64,000 bases of DNA from an uncultured SAR86 cluster bacterium (GTDB taxonomy: Bacteria; Pseudomonadota; Gammaproteobacteria; Magnimaribacterales; AG-339-G14). Position 1 is the stretch's first letter. Each line of letters starts with the position of its first letter. Under the pieces are notes generated by a model. The model was not told where the DNA came from, searched no databases, and was given only the letters and a program-made list of their open reading frames with translations. The stretch lies in assembly GCA_902524805.1 (NCBI GenBank), contig CABZES010000001.1, positions 62,001 to 126,000 on the forward strand. The letters are read 5' to 3'. Positions 1-8,450 of the stretch are shown here, in pieces. A program made the translations under genes and the position numbers.

Positions 1-549
1 TTTAGCACCCATACATTTGGCTAACTGAAGTGCAAAAATTGAAACGCCACCAGTGCCTTGAACTAAAACTGTTTCGTTTGCTTTGAGATTACCCTCGTCT
101 ACTAAAGCTCTCCAAGCAGTTAAACCTGCACAAGGCAAAGTCGCTGCCTCAGCAAAATTTAAATTTTCAGGTATTTTTGTTATTGCCGACTCTTTAATGG
201 CTATAACTTCGGTTGCATAGCCATCTTCATTATCACCGATGAAACTTAATAATTCGAATTTTGGAGGGCCATCAATCCAATTAGGAAAACACACGCTCAT
301 AACTTTGTCGCTAACCTTCCAATTTGTAACCTCGTCACCAACTTCAATAATTTCTCCTGCTCCATCTGAGAGCGGTATTCTTTTATCTTCAGTAGGAATT
401 AAACCCAAGGCCACCATTAAGTCGTGATAATTTAGGCTACTTGCAGAGATCTTCATTAAAACTTCATTGCTTTGCAAATCAGGAGAATCGACATTTTCTA
501 GTTTTAGATTTTCTAAGCCACCTGGTTTTTGAATTTGAATCTGCCTCAT
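1..549 (-). CDS. MDR-family zinc-free alcohol dehydrogenase / quinone oxidoreductase, partial (N-terminal 183 residues)
   Basis: The reading frame is open from an ATG at 549 to the left edge, so the C-terminal part lies outside the window. A good ribosome site (AAGGAG) precedes the ATG. The visible 183 residues are the GroES-like half of the medium-chain dehydrogenase/reductase family: the motif SLNYHDL near residue 38, an ENLNFAEAATLPCAGLTAW segment near 128-146, and the start of the dinucleotide-binding fold, VQGTGGVS, at 163-170. I see no structural zinc-binding cysteine cluster in this part, which fits the quinone-oxidoreductase-like branch using NAD(P)H. The substrate cannot be told. It is transcribed away from the 550-913 gap and shows no clear partner gene. 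Confidence 0.85.
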   Translation of the reverse strand, partial: MRQIQIQKPGGLENLKLENVDSPDLQSNEVLMKISASSLNYHDLMVALGLIPTEDKRIPLSDGAGEIIEVGDEVTNWKVSDKVMSVCFPNWIDGPPKFELLSFIGDNEDGYATEVIAIKESAITKIPENLNFAEAATLPCAGLTAWRALVDEGNLKANETVLVQGTGGVSIFALQLAKCMGAK

Positions 550-913
550 TTTGTTTCTCCTTATTAATTGGGTGAACTATTTTAGATCATATCAATCTTA
601 AAAAAATAGTATTAAAAAAATACTTTTTAAAAAAAAATTGAAAAATTGCATAAAAAAGTGTCTTTTTAATAACTTTTTGTAAAAACTTTATAACAATAGT
701 GAGAAAAAAGGTAAAAATGAGGTTTCTTCTATAGCTTTAAATGCTTATTTGACTATACTTTGAGCCTTGTTGGTCCAAATAAGTAATAAAAAAGCTTATT
801 TTGATAACATAAAGTGCAAATTTCAATCTTTTGTCCAATTTGTTTACAAATAATGCCTTTTTCTTATGGTCTATCATATGTTTCAACAATTCATGATTAA
901 ACGGAGTTACAAA
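550..913. other. AT-rich intergenic region with an imperfect inverted repeat, no convincing gene
   Basis: This 364-base gap separates the divergent oxidoreductase gene and the microprotein gene at 914. It is very AT-rich with long A and T runs. An inverted repeat lies at 744-753 (CTTATTTGAC) and 773-783 (GTCCAAATAAG), pairing over ten bases with one bulged C. A third related copy of CTTATTT follows at 794. It probably holds divergent promoters. A 46-codon open frame on the minus strand (737-877) has no ribosome site and is not called. Confidence 0.5.
843..870 (+). promoter_or_regulatory. possible sigma70 promoter for the microprotein gene
   Basis: TTTACA at 843-848 matches the -35 consensus at five of six positions. 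A 16-base spacer leads to TATGGT at 865-870, which matches the -10 at four of six. The predicted start would be near 877, about 37 bases before the ATG at 914. This is pattern matching only, in an AT-rich background where chance hits are common. Confidence 0.3.
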
Positions 914-1015
914 ATGAATGTTTACAGAGCGGTAATAGGCACAGTGGGTTATGTGGTTTGCTTCTCTACCCTACTTTACATAGGTAGTTTAGGAATATTA
1001 ACTTTCGGTGCGTAA
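914..1015 (+). CDS. 33-residue predicted single-span membrane microprotein
   Basis: An ATG at 914 is preceded by ACGGAG at a proper distance and runs 33 codons to TAA at 1013. The peptide is almost entirely hydrophobic from residue 7 to 31 (VIGTVGYVVCFSTLLYIGSL and onward), with one Arg at position 5, so it should sit as one membrane helix with the N-terminus inside. A strong terminator follows 51 bases later, which marks this as a self-contained transcription unit. The pattern resembles the first helix of NnrU/isoprenylcysteine methyltransferase-like membrane proteins (Y-x-V-x-F-x-x-x-L-Y-x-x-G), but that is a weak resemblance from memory. Function unknown. It could also be the leader peptide of a small RNA. 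Confidence 0.55.
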   Translation: MNVYRAVIGTVGYVVCFSTLLYIGSLGILTFGA

Positions 1016-1066
1016 ATCGAAGTTAGAAACGAATAAAGTTTTTTAAAAGTTTCTTCTCCCCCCCTT

Positions 1067-1106
1067 GAACCCCTGAGACTTCGGTCTTGGGGGTTCTACT
1101 TTTTAG
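1067..1106 (+). terminator. strong intrinsic terminator with UUCG tetraloop
   Basis: A 13-pair stem (1067-1079 with 1084-1096, two G-U pairs) closes a TTCG loop and is followed by TACTTTTT. The loop is the exceptionally stable UUCG type. The T-run is on the plus strand, so it ends the transcript of the microprotein gene. Confidence 0.9.
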
Positions 1107-1141
1107 TCTCTTTATTTTTGAAAAGCGCTTTTTGGCAAAGT

Positions 1142-2578
1142 TTAAGAAGAGCAAGATATTTCTAAAGATTTTCCCCATTCAGGAGATGGCTCTGAGTAAC
1201 CTTCATATTTTGGTTGTTCATCAAATGGGTTATTTAAAATATTAGCCAAAAGCTCTACCTCGGAAAAATCTCCACTTTCAGCTTTTTTGATCGCTTGATG
1301 AGCAAGGTAATTTCTTAATATAAATTTTGGATTATTTGTTAACATTTTTTCTTGAGATATTTCTTTGGAAATTTTTTCCTCTTTAAATCGTTCTAGAAAC
1401 TTCTCTAGCCAAGCCTTGCCCTTTTCATCTTGAAATAGATTATTTTTCGTTTCATGTACTTTGTGAAGATTTCTAAAAAAGTTAGTGTAATCGGTTTTTG
1501 AGTCTTGCAAATAGGAGAGCAAAGATTCAATAAGTTTAATATCACTCTCTCTTTTTTCTTCAAGGCCCAATTTATTTCGATAAAGATCAGTTAAAAAGCT
1601 ATAAAAATAATTTTGATAATTCTTTAGAGATTTTACAAGTTTATCTTCCTCAATTATCTCATCTAGGGCAGCTGCTAAAGCCTGACAATTCCATAATCCA
1701 ATAGCAGGTTGATTATTAAAAGCATACCTGCCACTGTTATCTGAATGGTTGCAGATAAAATCTGGATTATAAGATTCCATAAAACCAAAAGGACCAAAAT
1801 CGAAAGTTTCACCAAGCAAAGACATGTTATCCGTATTCATAACTCCGTGAGCAAATCCGACCGCTTGCCAATTGGCAATCATTTCTGCTGTCGATCTAAC
1901 CGTTAGATCAAAAAAAATCTCATACTTATCTTTTTTTTCAACCAAGTCAGGAAAATATTCATCTAAAACATGGTCAAGCAACTCTGTAATATATTCTTTT
2001 TTATTATTGTGTTTTAAATACTCAAAATGACCAAAACGTATATGTGTTTTGGCTGTTCTGACTAACATTGCACCTGTTTCTGTTGTTTCTCTAAAAACCG
2101 GTTCGTTGCTGCCAAGTATAAGTAGAGACCGTGAGGAAGGAATGCCTAGACAATGCATAGCTTCCCCACACAAATACTCTCTTATTGTAGATCTCAAAAC
2201 TGCTCTACCATCTGCAAATCTTGAGTAGGGAGTTTTGCCAGCTCCTTTGATGTGCAAATCTCTCAATCCTTCAGGTGTTTCAATCTGCCCAAATAATATG
2301 CCTCTGCCATCTCCCAATTTAGGAACCCAATTTCCAAACTGATGTCCAGCATAAACCATTGCTAAAGAATCAGAGTTTTCGCAAGAAATATCTCCATTAA
2401 AAACTTTTAATAACTCTTCCGGCTCTAGACCTGGATTAAATCCTAAATCTGCCGCCAAGTTTTCATTAAAAGCAATCAAGTGCGGCTTCTCAAAAGAAGA
2501 CCACTTTTGCTTTGTATAAAACTCATTAGAAAGCTTTGCAAAAGAGTTTTTGAACTTAATACCTTCAAATACATCCAT
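1142..2578 (-). CDS. selO: SelO-family protein adenylyltransferase (pseudokinase AMPylator)
   Basis: SelO proteins have a protein-kinase fold with flipped ATP binding and transfer AMP to Ser, Thr or Tyr of target proteins, linked to oxidative stress. At 478 residues it matches the family length (E. coli YdiU). Visible family blocks are YAGHQFG (76-82), LGDGRG (88-93), KGAGKTPYSR (111-120), HGVMNTDNMS (244-253, with the likely catalytic Asp250) and DFGPFG (260-265). The C-terminus is CSS, the position where human SELENOO carries selenocysteine (U-S-S). The gene stands alone on the minus strand, 41 bases from the divergent DUF2237 gene. The catalytic residues I can recognise are intact, so an active enzyme is expected. 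Confidence 0.95.
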   Translation of the reverse strand: MDVFEGIKFKNSFAKLSNEFYTKQKWSSFEKPHLIAFNENLAADLGFNPGLEPEELLKVFNGDISCENSDSLAMVYAGHQFGNWVPKLGDGRGILFGQIETPEGLRDLHIKGAGKTPYSRFADGRAVLRSTIREYLCGEAMHCLGIPSSRSLLILGSNEPVFRETTETGAMLVRTAKTHIRFGHFEYLKHNNKKEYITELLDHVLDEYFPDLVEKKDKYEIFFDLTVRSTAEMIANWQAVGFAHGVMNTDNMSLLGETFDFGPFGFMESYNPDFICNHSDNSGRYAFNNQPAIGLWNCQALAAALDEIIEEDKLVKSLKNYQNYFYSFLTDLYRNKLGLEEKRESDIKLIESLLSYLQDSKTDYTNFFRNLHKVHETKNNLFQDEKGKAWLEKFLERFKEEKISKEISQEKMLTNNPKFILRNYLAHQAIKKAESGDFSEVELLANILNNPFDEQPKYEGYSEPSPEWGKSLEISCSS

Positions 2579-2619
2579 CTTATTATTATATAAGTAAATT
2601 ATTAGGTAAGATTCTTAAG

Positions 2620-2991
2620 ATGAAAGATTCTAAAAATGTTTTTGGAGAAGCTCTTATTCCTTGTTCTTTTGAACCCCTGACTGGATTTTATCGAGACGGT
2701 TGTTGTTCGACTGGAGAAGAAGATAAAGGCAAACACACAGTTTGTGCTGTCATGACAGATGATTTTTTATCTTTCTCTAAAGCCAAAGGAAATGATCTTT
2801 CCACGCCTATAGAAGAATTTGGTTTTCCAGGTTTGAAAGCAGGCGACCGATGGTGTTTATGTGTTGAACGTTGGGTTGAGGCATGGGAGGCAGGGTTTGC
2901 TCCTAAAGTTATCATGCAAAGCACCGAAGAATCTGCTCTAAATTATGCTCCAATAGAGATTCTCAAAGAGTTTGCCATAGATATATCTTAA
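2620..2991 (+). CDS. DUF2237 family protein
   Basis: This 123-residue protein matches the DUF2237 pattern: N-terminal VFGEALIPCSFEPLTGFYRDG, an internal DGCC at 27-30, a THTVCAVMT-like block, then GDRWCLCVERWVEA near 76-89 and a late PIEILKEF. Cysteine content is high (five Cys), and no signal peptide is seen, so it should be cytoplasmic. No reaction is established for the family. It lies divergent from selO and shares its stop codon with the nuclease gene on the other strand (4-base TTAA overlap). Confidence 0.85.
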   Translation: MKDSKNVFGEALIPCSFEPLTGFYRDGCCSTGEEDKGKHTVCAVMTDDFLSFSKAKGNDLSTPIEEFGFPGLKAGDRWCLCVERWVEAWEAGFAPKVIMQSTEESALNYAPIEILKEFAIDIS

Positions 2992-3476
2992 TTTTTTTGT
3001 CGCCATACCCAGGGCGGAATAGCTTTTTCATTTTTCCAAAGACCAAGTCTGTTTCGTTGGGCAAAAGATTGAGCAAAGAATAATTTTTGTGTTTCGGCAT
3101 ATCTTTCGTAAGCCCAAGCACATCCCGTTTTTACCATTTCAAAGTTTACATCTAGATTTCCATTGTAAAGCCACCCAACCAAGCGACCGTATTTGTCTTT
3201 TTCTCTAAATTTGAAAGAAATCTTTTTATCCTTACCATACAAAAATTTTTCTAAACATTTTCTTGATTCAACACCAAAGTCTTGTTTCAGTTCCGGAGTA
3301 TCGATCTCCGCGAGTCTTATCTTTACTTCTTTGCCATTTAAGAAAGCTCTAATGGTATCGCCATCATGAATTGAAATCCTCTTTAGTGTTTCTAACGAGA
3401 ATGCATTCGAAGAAACACTAAGAAACAGAATAATAAATATGTTTTTTAATTTTTTTAATTGGTTATTTTCGTTCAT
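2988..3476 (-). CDS. secreted thermonuclease-like (SNase) nuclease
   Basis: The 162-residue protein starts with a short charged stretch and a hydrophobic signal segment (about residues 12-27, ending SNAFS), followed by one staphylococcal nuclease domain. Catalytic positions can be matched to the family: HDGDT (37-41), RLAEIDTPE (54-62; Arg54, Asp59, Glu62) and KYGRLVG (95-101; Arg98), then a conserved CAWAYERY. This predicts a Ca-dependent, periplasmic or secreted nuclease that could scavenge nucleotides from DNA or RNA. It is monocistronic. An inverted repeat ACTTTTA/TAAAAGT sits just upstream, in the gap shared with the divergent secreted protein. Confidence 0.9.
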   Translation of the reverse strand: MNENNQLKKLKNIFIILFLSVSSNAFSLETLKRISIHDGDTIRAFLNGKEVKIRLAEIDTPELKQDFGVESRKCLEKFLYGKDKKISFKFREKDKYGRLVGWLYNGNLDVNFEMVKTGCAWAYERYAETQKLFFAQSFAQRNRLGLWKNEKAIPPWVWRQKN

Positions 3477-3534
3477 TTAATGCTTCACTTTTAAGTAAAA
3501 GTATCACATATTAATGATCCATAAAATTTTTCAA

Positions 3535-3542
3535 AGGAGAGA
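3535..3542 (+). promoter_or_regulatory. ribosome binding site AGGAGAGA of the secreted protein gene
   Basis: AGGAGAGA lies three bases before the ATG at 3546. The same octamer precedes the other secreted unknown gene (49904-49911, minus), and GGAGAGA precedes the gene at 57198. All are complementary to the CU-rich loop of the hairpin at 8503-8542. Confidence 0.6.
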
Positions 3543-3545
3543 AAA

Positions 3546-4232
3546 ATGAAAAAAATATTATTAACTTTAATAGCATTCAGTGGACTAAGCTTTGCTGAGG
3601 ATACTTATTATGCTTACTACGGAATCGCTACAAGCAATCCTGCGGCAGTGGTTGCGGCAATGGATAAATTTAGCGCTTCTGAATGCGGCCAAAAAAGCCC
3701 AAGCTCAGTTGCGTTGATGAATGAAACATTTAACGGTGCTGAGACATCAACTCACACCTTTGTAGTAACTTACGATGACGCTAAAGTATTGAATGATTCA
3801 CTTGCAATCGTTAGTGCTTGCCCTGAAGCGGCAACTTTTTTATCAGAAATGGCTGCTGTTTCAGTTCCGACGGAACAAACTTTAGTTAAAGCAGTTTACG
3901 AAAGAGGTGATTGGACACAAGATTCAGCCTTTTTAGTATTCGAAATGAATATTAAAAATGAAGCAGCCTATTTTGATGCTTATAAAACCTTTACTGACGC
4001 TTTAGTCGAAAAAGGTCAGATCACAAGTTCATATGGTTTAGAAAGAGTAGTTGCAGGAACAGATTACTCTCATTTTGCTTTTATTGGCGCTAAAGACATG
4101 ACTGAATTGATGGAGTCTATGGATTTGTTGACCATGGAAAATCCAGACTTTGCCAAATTTCAAAATGCAGTTCGAAGAAATAGAACTTTAGTTAGAAGAG
4201 GGATTGTTAATCCGGTTAAAGGTTGGGAATAA
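3546..4232 (+). CDS. secreted protein of unknown function
   Basis: The first 17 residues (MKKILLTLIAFSGLSFA) are a typical signal peptide with cleavage before EDTYYAYYG, so the 211-residue mature protein is periplasmic or secreted. It seems built of two similar-sized halves (about 18-110 and 111-228), each with alternating strand-like and helix-like stretches that suggest ferredoxin-like folds. That is inference. The first half carries the only cysteines, Cys47 (SECG) and Cys92 (SACP), able to form one disulfide. No known motif or active site was recognised. It has a strong ribosome site and its own terminator, which suggests good expression. A protein of related design is at 49116-49901. Confidence 0.8.
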   Translation: MKKILLTLIAFSGLSFAEDTYYAYYGIATSNPAAVVAAMDKFSASECGQKSPSSVALMNETFNGAETSTHTFVVTYDDAKVLNDSLAIVSACPEAATFLSEMAAVSVPTEQTLVKAVYERGDWTQDSAFLVFEMNIKNEAAYFDAYKTFTDALVEKGQITSSYGLERVVAGTDYSHFAFIGAKDMTELMESMDLLTMENPDFAKFQNAVRRNRTLVRRGIVNPVKGWE

Positions 4233-4243
4233 ACTCCTAAGAA

Positions 4244-4273
4244 AAAAAGGGGGAGCTTAAGCTCCCCCTTTTT
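4244..4273. terminator. bidirectional intrinsic terminator between convergent genes
   Basis: A perfect palindrome with 13-base arms (4244-4256 and 4261-4273) around TTAA: A5-G5-AGC on one side, GCT-C5-T5 on the other. It has a T-run in both orientations, so it can end the secreted-protein gene on plus and rmuC on minus. Confidence 0.93.
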
Positions 4274-4281
4274 CTACTAAG

Positions 4282-5169
4282 TTATTCGTCCTTAAGCTCT
4301 TCGGAACCTTTATTTAACTCTCTACCCAGTACATTTATTCGGGTCTGTAAAGCTGAAACTTCTTTCACAGAGGAATCTAATTTTTTTAAAACTCCTTCAG
4401 TACTTTTATCAAAGTTATCAAATTCTGACTTAATTCGTCTTACTACCTCAGCAACTTTCGCAGCTGTTTCATTCAATTGAAGATAATGATGTCCTATTCG
4501 AACAGTATCTAGAAAAGCGGCAAGAGTGTTTGGTCCTTGAATTAAAACCTTTTTTTCTGAAAGACAATCTTGTCTTAAATTATCTATTTCATCTACAAGA
4601 TCAATGAGTTTTTCTGAAGCTATATACAGGACGGCATAATTAGAAGTTGAATTTTGGCGAAGATATTTATTTGCTATATCTTCCGCATCTCTTAGGATCG
4701 CTGTTCTTAAATCTCTTAATACATTAGACCTAACATTTGATTGATTGGCCTCTTGATACTGTTTGTACTGACCAGCATAAAACTTGGAATCTATGGGGAT
4801 AATTAGTCCGTCTGCAGTTTCAATTGCGCAATCCACTCTATCCTGAGTTTCTGGATTTATATTTTTTTGAAACTCATAATTTCCATCCGGCATGATGTCT
4901 TTAACAATTGATTCAAGATTCCATTCTCCTAATCTTCCAGTTGTGACATTGCCTCCTAAAAAACGGTTGAGTTCATTAATTGGAGTTGTGACGGAGGTTA
5001 GTTGGTTTTCAATTTCATTAATTTCTTTTGAAACAGTTTCTAACTTATTTTCTATATTTATAGACTCTTTTGACTTATTTTCATCCCTATTTTTTGAACT
5101 CATAAAGATAAAAAAAACCAAAGCTAAGGTCACTAAAGAAAGAATTAATGAAATTAAGTTTATGTCCAC
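4282..5169 (-). CDS. rmuC: RmuC-family DNA recombination protein
   Basis: RmuC proteins are nuclease-fold proteins that limit DNA rearrangement at inverted repeats. This copy has an N-terminal membrane helix (about residues 5-23), a predicted coiled coil (about 30-70) and the RmuC domain, with the blocks LGEWNLESIVKDIMP, RVDCAIETADGLIIPIDSKF and VLIQGPNTLAAFLDTVRIGHHY. At 295 residues it is much shorter than E. coli RmuC (about 475), mainly through a short coiled coil and missing C-terminal tail. The PIDSKF block, which holds the nuclease-like acidic and lysine residues, is intact. It follows dsbB and overlaps it by 10 bases, so the two are probably co-transcribed. Confidence 0.9.
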   Translation of the reverse strand: MDINLISLILSLVTLALVFFIFMSSKNRDENKSKESINIENKLETVSKEINEIENQLTSVTTPINELNRFLGGNVTTGRLGEWNLESIVKDIMPDGNYEFQKNINPETQDRVDCAIETADGLIIPIDSKFYAGQYKQYQEANQSNVRSNVLRDLRTAILRDAEDIANKYLRQNSTSNYAVLYIASEKLIDLVDEIDNLRQDCLSEKKVLIQGPNTLAAFLDTVRIGHHYLQLNETAAKVAEVVRRIKSEFDNFDKSTEGVLKKLDSSVKEVSALQTRINVLGRELNKGSEELKDE

Positions 5170-5636
5170 TTAAAAATAGCTCTCACTCGCTCTAGAGAAG
5201 TTAAAAAAATTAAAGAACAACAAATTAAAACCCAACCTGGAATAGAAATGCCCAAGAGACTCCACATAACTTCGGCGCAATTGCCGTCACCAATAAAAAG
5301 CATAGTCAACGCATCAGCAAAATAAGATTTATCAATTAAATAAGCAAGATCGGGCCCACAAGTTGGTACTTGATCTGGCGGTAAAGATTGTAAATATAAA
5401 TGTCGAGTGGCAGAGGCGCCACCACCAGCACTAAAAAATGCGGTGAGTCCAAAATAAACTTTTTGATATTGATTATGAATCAGTCCAATGAGAGCTGCCA
5501 AGCCAGCAATAGCAACTGCGATTCTTTGTATGATACACATCGGACACGGCTCTAAGCCCAAAGCGTACTCCATATAATATGCAGTACCTAGTAAGGCAAG
5601 ACAAAAAACTAATATCAAAGTTAAGGCAATTCTCAT
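5160..5636 (-). CDS. dsbB: disulfide bond formation protein B
   Basis: DsbB is an inner-membrane quinone reductase that reoxidises periplasmic DsbA. The 158 residues hold four predicted membrane helices and both cysteine pairs: Cys31-Pro-Met-Cys34 in the first periplasmic loop and Cys93/Cys120 in the second loop (PTCGPD and GDGNCAEV). The family helix motif CPMCIIQR is plain. Its partner dsbA is at 9856 in this window, in a different operon. The gene is first in a two-gene unit with rmuC. A TATAAT lies in the short gap to the divergent polA gene. Confidence 0.95.
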   Translation of the reverse strand: MRIALTLILVFCLALLGTAYYMEYALGLEPCPMCIIQRIAVAIAGLAALIGLIHNQYQKVYFGLTAFFSAGGGASATRHLYLQSLPPDQVPTCGPDLAYLIDKSYFADALTMLFIGDGNCAEVMWSLLGISIPGWVLICCSLIFLTSLERVRAIFKWT

Positions 5637-5689
5637 TATTAAAAAAAACTCTTACAGTAATTATATCTAACCATTAAACTAAAGTATCC

Positions 5690-8431
5690 ATGGCCAAACC
5701 AGAAAGCACTTCAGATAATGACTCCGTAATTTTGGTGGATGGGTCGTCTTATATATATCGGGCCTATCACGCGTTGCCGCCACTTTCGACTTCAACCGGT
5801 CAGCCAACTGGAGCAGTGAGAGGCGTAACCACTATGGTGATGCGAATTTTAGAAGATCATCCGGATAGTCCAGTGGGCATGATTTTTGATGCGAAAGGCA
5901 GCACATTTCGACACGACATGTACAATCAATACAAAGCTAACCGACCGCCGATGCCAGACGATTTACGTCCACAGATTCAACCTATTTATGATATCTGCGA
6001 AGCTTTAGGCTTGAAGATTTTTGTTGTTGATAATGTTGAGGCGGATGATGTGATTGGTACTTTGGCCACTCAAGCCGAAGCGCAAGGTATCAAGACTGTC
6101 GTTTCAACTGGCGATAAAGACCTTGCCCAATTGGTTACTAAAAATATTCGCTTAGTTAATACCATGAGCAATGAAGTCTTAGATGAAGCTGGCGTCATGA
6201 AAAAATTTGGCGTCAAACCAAACCAAATCATTGACTATTTAGCATTGGTTGGCGATACCTCAGATAACATTCCGGGTGTCCAAAAAGTTGGTCCTAAAAC
6301 AGCTGTGAACTGGTTAACTAAATATGAAACCGTTGAGAATATTATTGCCAATGCCGACGAAATTACTGGAAAAGTTGGCGAATATCTTCGCGAAGGCATT
6401 GAGCAATTAAAACTCTCTCAACAACTCACCACTATTAAAAAGGATGTTGAATTGGATTTTGGTATCAATGATTTAAAGCTAGAAAAAAGAGATACCGATA
6501 AACTACACAAACTTTTCACTGATTTAGAATTTAAAACTCTTATTAAAAGCGCTACTACAAAAGAGAAAACCAAGACAACAAAAAAAGAATACGTCGCGCA
6601 ATCAGCAGAACCACAAACGCCCCCAAAAGCGGTCAATTCAAAGTATCAATGCATTTTAACGGAGAAAGACCTAGATGTTTTAATAAAAAAATTGTCGAAG
6701 GCAAAGATAATAGCCCTAGATACTGAAACCGATAGTCTCGATTTTACTGTAGCTAATTTGGTCGGCATCTCGGTTTCGGCTAAAGCCGGTGAAGCAGCTT
6801 ATATTCCAATCCAGCATGATTACGAAGGCGCGCCCAAACAACTCTCTAAAAAAGTGGTAATTGAAAAATTAAAACCACTCCTTGAAAAAGTACCAGTGGT
6901 TGGCCAACATATAAAATTTGACCGCAATGTTTTGGTTCAACACGGACTGGAATTAAACAACATTGGTAGCGACAGTATGCTGATGTCTTATGTGCTTGAT
7001 TCAACCGCAACTAGACATAATTTAGATGCAATGGCGAAGTTTTATTTGAATTATGAGACCACTACCTATGAGGAAGTTGCTGGTAAGGGAGTCAAACAAA
7101 TAACATTCAATCAAGTGAATTTAGAAAGCGGTAGTCATTATGCTGCGGAAGATGCCGATATAACACTTCGCTGTTATGAATTGCTAAAAGAAAAACTTTC
7201 CCAAAAACCAGAGTTAGAAAAAGTACTTTCTGAAATTGATTTGCCTATGATTAAGGTTTTATCAGAAGTCGAACAAAATGGGGCTTTGATTGATCCTGAA
7301 GTTTTGAGAATTCAATCCAATAATTTAGGTCAACGCATTAGTGGCTTGGAAGAAAAAGCCTTTAGTGAAGCCGGAAAAGAATTCAATTTGGCGTCTACTA
7401 AGGATTTAAGAGAAATCTTTTTTGAAGAAATGAATATGCCGGTGATGAAAAAAACGCCTGGTGGTCAGCCCTCTACCGACGAATCGGTACTGCAAGATTT
7501 AGCCAGAGATTATGAGCTGCCTAAGATTTTGTTAGAACATAGAACCTTGGCAAAATTAAAAAATACCTATACTGATAGCTTACCTGAACAGATCTCGCCA
7601 ACTACAGGACGAATTCATACATCTTATTTACAAGCGGTGACCACAACCGGAAGACTGTCTTCAGCAGATCCTAACTTGCAGAATATTCCAATCAAAACTG
7701 AAGAGGGGCGCATGATTCGTAATGCTTTTGTTGCACCAAAAGGTCAAAAATTATTATCGATTGATTATTCTCAAATTGAATTAAGAATCATGGCACACCT
7801 TTCTAAGGACAAAGGTATGATCTCGGCATTTCAAAACGGCGAAGATATTCACTCTGCAACGGCTACAGAGGTTTTTGGCAATCCAGGTGAGGCTGCTTCT
7901 GAAGAAGATAGGCGCAGTGCTAAAGCCATCAACTTTGGTCTAATCTATGGCATGTCTGCTTTTGGTTTAGGCAAAGCTCTGGGTATTCCAAGAAATATGG
8001 CTCAAGAGTATATTGATTCTTATTTTGCTAAATATCCAGGCGTTAAACTTTATATGGAACAAACCAAAGAAATAGCTAGAGAAAAAGGCTTCGTTGAAAC
8101 CCTATTTGGTAGAAGACTTTATTTACCTGGCATTCATAGCGGTCGCACAAGGCAAGCAGCAGAACGAGCAGCAATTAATGCGCCAATGCAGGGTACGGCA
8201 GCGGATATTATGAAAATTGCTATGATTAATATCCAAGATTGGTTAGAAAAAGAAAAAGCTCAGGCAAAAATGATCCTGCAAGTCCATGACGAGGTTATTC
8301 TAGAAGTTGCAAGCAAAGATGCTGATTCCATAGCGACAAAAATATCAGAAATTATGTCTCAAGCAGTTCAATTGAGCGTGCCTTTGGAAGTCGAAAGCGG
8401 GATTGCCGATAATTGGGGCGAAGCACACTGA
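5690..8431 (+). CDS. polA: DNA polymerase I
   Basis: At 913 residues it is full length with three domains. The 5' nuclease covers about 1-300 (VDGSSYIYRAYHAL, VEADDVIGTLA, GDKDLAQLV, GDTSDNIPGV). The 3'-5' proofreading domain covers about 320-510 and keeps its acidic residues (LDTETD near 343, GQHIKFDRNVL, YAAEDADIT). The family A polymerase follows, with motif A DYSQIELRIMAHLS near 690, the O-helix RRSAKAINFGLIYG near 740 and motif C VHDEV near 864. It should serve Okazaki fragment processing and excision repair. The start at 5690 lacks a Shine-Dalgarno sequence. Order dsbB / polA / hairpin region / engB matches gammaproteobacterial polA-spf-yihA. Confidence 0.98.
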   Translation: MAKPESTSDNDSVILVDGSSYIYRAYHALPPLSTSTGQPTGAVRGVTTMVMRILEDHPDSPVGMIFDAKGSTFRHDMYNQYKANRPPMPDDLRPQIQPIYDICEALGLKIFVVDNVEADDVIGTLATQAEAQGIKTVVSTGDKDLAQLVTKNIRLVNTMSNEVLDEAGVMKKFGVKPNQIIDYLALVGDTSDNIPGVQKVGPKTAVNWLTKYETVENIIANADEITGKVGEYLREGIEQLKLSQQLTTIKKDVELDFGINDLKLEKRDTDKLHKLFTDLEFKTLIKSATTKEKTKTTKKEYVAQSAEPQTPPKAVNSKYQCILTEKDLDVLIKKLSKAKIIALDTETDSLDFTVANLVGISVSAKAGEAAYIPIQHDYEGAPKQLSKKVVIEKLKPLLEKVPVVGQHIKFDRNVLVQHGLELNNIGSDSMLMSYVLDSTATRHNLDAMAKFYLNYETTTYEEVAGKGVKQITFNQVNLESGSHYAAEDADITLRCYELLKEKLSQKPELEKVLSEIDLPMIKVLSEVEQNGALIDPEVLRIQSNNLGQRISGLEEKAFSEAGKEFNLASTKDLREIFFEEMNMPVMKKTPGGQPSTDESVLQDLARDYELPKILLEHRTLAKLKNTYTDSLPEQISPTTGRIHTSYLQAVTTTGRLSSADPNLQNIPIKTEEGRMIRNAFVAPKGQKLLSIDYSQIELRIMAHLSKDKGMISAFQNGEDIHSATATEVFGNPGEAASEEDRRSAKAINFGLIYGMSAFGLGKALGIPRNMAQEYIDSYFAKYPGVKLYMEQTKEIAREKGFVETLFGRRLYLPGIHSGRTRQAAERAAINAPMQGTAADIMKIAMINIQDWLEKEKAQAKMILQVHDEVILEVASKDADSIATKISEIMSQAVQLSVPLEVESGIADNWGEAH

Positions 8432-8450
8432 TCAATGAACTTTTTTCTAT

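Noticed and set aside
737-877. 46-codon open frame on the minus strand in the 550-913 gap
   Set aside because: No ribosome site, AT-rich composition, overlaps the putative promoter of the microprotein gene; most likely chance.
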